Assembly (NCBI GenBank): GCA_023101725.1
Contig: JALJCO010001445.1
Location: forward strand, 1-64,000
Direction of reading: 5' to 3'
Source: Atherinomorus stipes
Taxonomy: Eukaryota > Chordata > Actinopteri > Atheriniformes > Atherinidae
DNA length: 64,000 nt
The notes beneath the pieces were generated by a model, which searched no databases, was not told the DNA's origin, and saw nothing but the letters and a program-made list of their open reading frames with translations. The number at the start of each line of letters is the position of its first letter. Within the stretch, counting starts at the first letter, position 1. Of this stretch, positions 59,949 through 64,000 are shown one piece after another. The translations under genes and the position numbers were made by a program.

Positions 59949-60271
59949 ATGAAAAACCCGGGAAATACCAGATTCCGAAAAACCTTGGCAGTTGGTAGGA
60001 ATCCTAGGGGAGCTGAATTTTTTTCGGCAGTCGCTAAGTTCAGTGTAAAAGGAACAGAAACACAGTTGATCTTTTTGTCCATGGCATATTTAGCAAAAAC
60101 ACCCAAAAGGACATTATCAGAGGAAGTGAAGAAAGAAAGTGACAGGGCAAGAGATGAGACAAGAGTCAACATCAGACTGACTTTAACTGGATGCAAGACA
60201 AACGCTACATGATCCTTTGTTGGGGGCCACCAAATGCATAAATCCACCAAAGTTTAGTCATGCCACTTTAA
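59949..60271 (+). mobile_element. TTAA element remnant with conserved peptide
   Basis: Ends 'AGTCATGCCACT' followed by TTAA at 60268-60271, similar to 'GTCATGGCACCT' TTAA at 34389. The plus-strand frame from 59949 contains LSEEVKKESDRARDETRVNI followed by LTLTGCKTNAT, the best-preserved version of the peptide seen in the 1-, 24- and 45-kb elements. The left end was not located. The longer minus-strand frame over it (60250-59666) is probably a shadow. Confidence 0.55.
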
Positions 60272-62310
60272 AGAGGCCTCTGAAGAACAAGAAGACACCA
60301 TGAACCATACAATGTAAGTTTACAAACTTAACTTTTTTGGGTGGAAGTCAAAAACAACTGACCATCATTCCACAGCACTGCAAAATTGGAAAGCAGTCTT
60401 TTTCAATTTAGTCTTTATTTATTAGACTAAAGGCAAGACAGTCTTTGTATTTAAATGTGTGTGTGCATTTTGTCCTTTCATCCTAACAGTGAAAACGCTT
60501 CCTATGAAAGTATGTCATTGTTCTTGTAAAAGCTGACATAATTTTGACTGCTATCTATTCCAGACAACCCCACTGCTTTATTTATCTATTTACTTTACCC
60601 AACAATGCTCCTCCTCAGCTGTTTTTGGAGTTTAAAAGGGACTTCTCTGCAGACATCAGTAGCGATCATACTGAGAGAATAAGTTCCATTAACAACACAG
60701 GTATGAGTGGGAGCTGAAGTCTTATCAGCTCTGACTCTATTTAGATGAACAAGGCTGCTGTCATTGTCCCTGTTGATGTGCTGCAGGGCTGTAAATAACC
60801 ACTGGGTTAATGAGGTGTTCCCTGTGTAGGTGCTTACATTTACTTTCCAATAAACTCCTGCCAGGAACGACATCATCCCTGTTTCTTATAATGGCATTTT
60901 AATAGACAATCGTTTCATAACACCAGTGCATCATTAAAGCAGGGAGGATGACAGTTACAGGGATGTGAAGTGCATGTGCCTTTGTTAAGGTGTTTATGTA
61001 AAAACAGGACTGTATGAGCATCTGATGATGGAGGGACCTAATGAGAGAAAAACATGGGAGACTGATAAAGTGACATTATAATAGTCTGATAAAAGATATG
61101 TTTAATATTCTCACAATAACCTAAGCTGCACGCTTGTCAATCAGGATGTTGGTCAGGTTACCCAGTCCTCAGTGACGAATTTACAGGCTAACAGGGACTT
61201 TAAAGATGAAAGAGAAGGAATAGAAATCAGTTTTTAGCACCTGCCTTCATTTTGAATGCTGCTCATTATTGAAGGTTTGGTGTATCTGTACTGACTCCAG
61301 TGAGGTTTATTTATCTGCTGTGCATCAGGCTAAATGATTACCTGCAGCAGGCATTAAAAAAACAAAGAAAATAAGTGAAATGGTATGCCGTATTTAAAGG
61401 ATGGAAGAGTGACATTATACACTCCCCCACCCCAGGTTCTGATGAAAATAAAAATGGCATGTTACAAATAAACACATTTATCATATGTATACCGGTATTA
61501 CTATATGGGTGGTTGTGGTTTAGCCCTTTAGTTCAATCTGGGTTTATCTGTGTCTTTTTCCGTGTTTTCCTTGAATTTTCTGCAGGTGTTTCAGTTTCAT
61601 TGCCCCATTAATGTTCAGCTGGGAAATAATGTAATAACTGATATGTGAGGCAGTTTTGAAGCAATATTACACAATAAGTCTCTTTTGCTTCATAACTTTA
61701 GTTTCTACTATAAGTCATCACTTCCTGATTTCTTTCCATCTTTTCCCAGTTTCTTTATAGTATAAGCTTTAAAAGAATCAATACATGTCACTCAAGGGTA
61801 CAATCACAATGTAACACTGCAAAATTAACAACATTTGGGGCCATGAAATGAAAAAATGTAAAATGACTCTGGAAAAAAATGATAATGGAATCTTTTTGTG
61901 ATAGCTTGTAGGCTGCCAAATTCACTGACTCATTTGGTTTTAGTATTCTGTTCCCATTATTCCTTAACACCTGGGGCCTTATTCTCACTCTAAAATGCTA
62001 CTTTTAGTATAATAACTTTTGTTTAAATTACTTTGCATCTGAAAGCAAATTAGCTTAAAGTGCTCATAGCAGCAAAACTATAGAGCCAGAAGGCTGACTT
62101 GAATTGTTGTAATTGAAAATAAAGATAGTAATTTAAGATGAAATAAGGGAGCTCAACTAGAATGCTGCTGAAAATTAAACACCAGTATTGATTTAAAATA
62201 GAAAATAATAGTAGTAAGTTAGTGATGCGGCTGAATATGCCCACTTTGTGTCTGCATAGCACCACCTACAGTCTTAGAAAGGTGAGGATATGCACTTAGG
62301 TGTAAAATAT
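60272..62310. other. No gene seen
   Basis: Ordinary AT-rich sequence with no supported feature. Confidence 0.5.
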
Positions 62311-62311
62311 A

Positions 62312-62470
62312 CTACATATTGCCAAAGGTATTGGCTCATGTGTCTTGACTCCTTTAAAAAACTTAAAAACATTCCATACTTAATCAAATGTGTTCAATGT
62401 GACGTTGGCCCACTCTTTGAAGAACAGCTTCAACTCCTCTAAAGGCTTTCCACAAGGAAACAACACTCAC
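62312..62470 (-). mobile_element. Tc1 fragment related to 30368-31494
   Basis: 'CATATTGCCAAAGGTATTGG' then 'CTCATGTGTCTTGACTCC' matches the reverse of the right end of the 30-kb element. 'GAACAGCTTCAACTCCTCTA' then 'AAGGCTTTCCACAAGG' at 62421 is the antisense of its transposase C-terminus (LPRRVEAV region). The remainder is missing. Confidence 0.65.
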
Positions 62471-64000
62471 ACCACAACATTCCCCTGAATATTAGTCCTC
62501 AATCAAACGTTTCTACCCCATACTTCCGGTAATATTACAACGCTATTTTGTAATTTTTTTGGTAACACTACAACTATCACTCCAGCGTCCCTGATGGCTT
62601 GTATAGAGTCGCTGTAACACCGCAAAGTAGAGCAGGTATTCAATATGGCAGCAACTTCTAGATTGAATGCAGACAACACATCTGCGACGTCAGCTCCAAC
62701 CTCTATAGTGACAAATAGCTGATTTACAGTGACGTAGTGTAAACAACCCTGCTTATACTCACCAAAACTGCTGTTCCATTTCTTTTTTAAATTTCCATTG
62801 TTTTAGATGGTGACAATGAACTTTTCTGTGGCCCATTGTGAGCAGCTTTTGGCTCAAGTCCTCTGCCATAATTCCTCCCTGATTCTGTTAACTAAGGCCA
62901 TGATTACACAATAATGCTCCGCTTGGAAAACGTAAAAGTAGGTTTTTGTTTTCTCTGACAACTCTGCGTTTACACTGGCGTTTTGAGGAAAAATTCTGCA
63001 TGGAGACGGGCACGCAAATGTGCTTGGAATGTTATAGGGTTTTTTATGCAAAGCACAGTTTGTGTTAAAAAAATCACTACAAAAACAAAACGGACTTTGT
63101 GCCCAATGAGATGAACATATTGAAATACGACACACCCATGCGCGTACTGATGCACTCTCAGAGCCATAACTATATACATTACGCATGATCATCAAAGCTA
63201 ACGTGACATTACCACTAGACTACCCACTCCCCCTTAATTTCATGTGGTTGCTGTGTTTTCCGACATGCGCTCTGTCAGCGGCACTGATGGAGCACACACT
63301 TGTGAGGACGCACATGTGTGCGTTTGTATAGCACTTTATTTCACTTTATGGCAGTTTTTTTAAATAGTGTCACTGGGTCCTCTTACGCTGGGCTTTGCTC
63401 TTGTGGCCAGAGGACTGTGGTCAGCCTGATGTTTTTGGGGCCCCGCTCAGCGCTTGCCCTGTGTGCATTGTGTGATGAACCTGGTAGGAGCGAGGGTGCT
63501 GATCAGAGTCCAGCTTCTCTGCGAGCTATTTTTCAAAGATGAGCAGCAAGACACTTTTCAGTCTCTCTGTGCACATTGTAGCTCTACTGGTGGATTTAAT
63601 CCTGTTTACAACTGAAAACAGGCTCCACAGAGCAACTGGAACAAGCAGCATTACCAGAATACCGGTAAACAGTTCATGCTGGGAAAAACATCTTTGTCAC
63701 ATGAGTCCAACACTTTGGTAATGGACGGGAACTGATGTCCCCCGTCCACTTTACATGTGATGAGTGACCCAAATAGTCAATTCAGAGGCCTCCAAACCAA
63801 ATCCTCAGTGCCTGCACACACAGTGCGTATAGCTAGCAAAATGCATCTGATGCAGGCAGCAGGGGGGTAGCTGCCTTCTGCCTTTATTACTCCATAAGAG
63901 TCACTCTGAAAAGAATTTTTCAGTTCAACCATCTGTCTGTCAAGGAAAAGGAAACTCTGTTTCATCGCTATTAGCAGTAGTTAGCGCTCCTGCAATGCTT
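62471..64000. other. No gene seen
   Basis: A GC-richer patch at 63360-63560 with a 60-codon frame (63539-63721) has no recognisable motif and no clear splice context. 62900-63010 ('TTTACACTGGCGTTTTGAGG') has the look of a DNA-transposon end. Confidence 0.4.

Noticed and set aside
59666..60250. 194-codon open frame on the minus strand
   Set aside because: It runs antisense over the TTAA element peptide at 59949-60212, has no domain I recognise, and its hydrophobic start is explained by the lysine-poor antisense of that repeat.
63318..63721. Possible signal-peptide-containing small gene
   Set aside because: Two short frames in different phases, no known motif, no splice sites that join them.

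Overview
The window looks like AT-rich teleost fish nuclear DNA, and I find no host protein-coding gene that I can defend. The fish call rests on the mix of decayed mobile elements: three Tc1-type elements with 'PDLNPIE'-like transposase motifs, L2-like LINEs, TTAA-flanked DNA elements, hAT elements with 8-bp target duplications, and a PIF/Harbinger remnant. Long (TA)n tracts and tRNA-like heads add to it. I cannot name the species. The region is best read as intergenic or long-intron sequence. One possible non-coding first exon with a good splice donor lies on the minus strand at 53838-54090, and it is tentative.

Layout: 1-4200 holds a 470-bp TTAA-flanked element (1004-1480) and little else. 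4213-5740 is a Tc1 element sitting in a (TA)n tract. 8023-9761 is a three-deep stack of non-autonomous elements. 10915-11215 is a LINE 3' end. 12132-13246 is a repeat whose second copy is at 38401-38650. 14835-16212 holds a long inverted repeat, a Tc1 3' end split by a 150-bp TTAA element, and a second Tc1-like remnant. 16.3-22.5 kb shows almost nothing. 22.5-23.5 kb is a dead Harbinger element with a perfect 41-nt palindrome.

24058-29802 is the most elaborate region. A TTAA-flanked element is split by a TIR element, which is itself split by another TTAA element, and also by a 2.3-kb LINE. 30-35 kb holds two more Tc1 elements, one carrying a TTAA insertion, and LINE tails. 36.5-37.7 kb is a LINE reverse transcriptase apparently lodged in a MITE and then hit by a sister MITE. 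41330-41990 is a 661-bp self-complementary element built from AGAATTCT palindromes. 45.4-49.3 kb contains a second copy of the 24-kb TTAA element and a second copy of the 8-kb 3-bp-TSD element, the latter carrying a clean hAT insertion. 55.9-58.8 kb holds a hAT MITE and a broken hAT transposase. The remainder is mostly featureless.

No genes here work together in an operon or pathway. The biology is the history of insertions. Several pairs of copies act as each other's empty sites, so the order of insertion can be read directly. Four TTAA-flanked copies also carry versions of one short basic peptide, which suggests a common autonomous parent.
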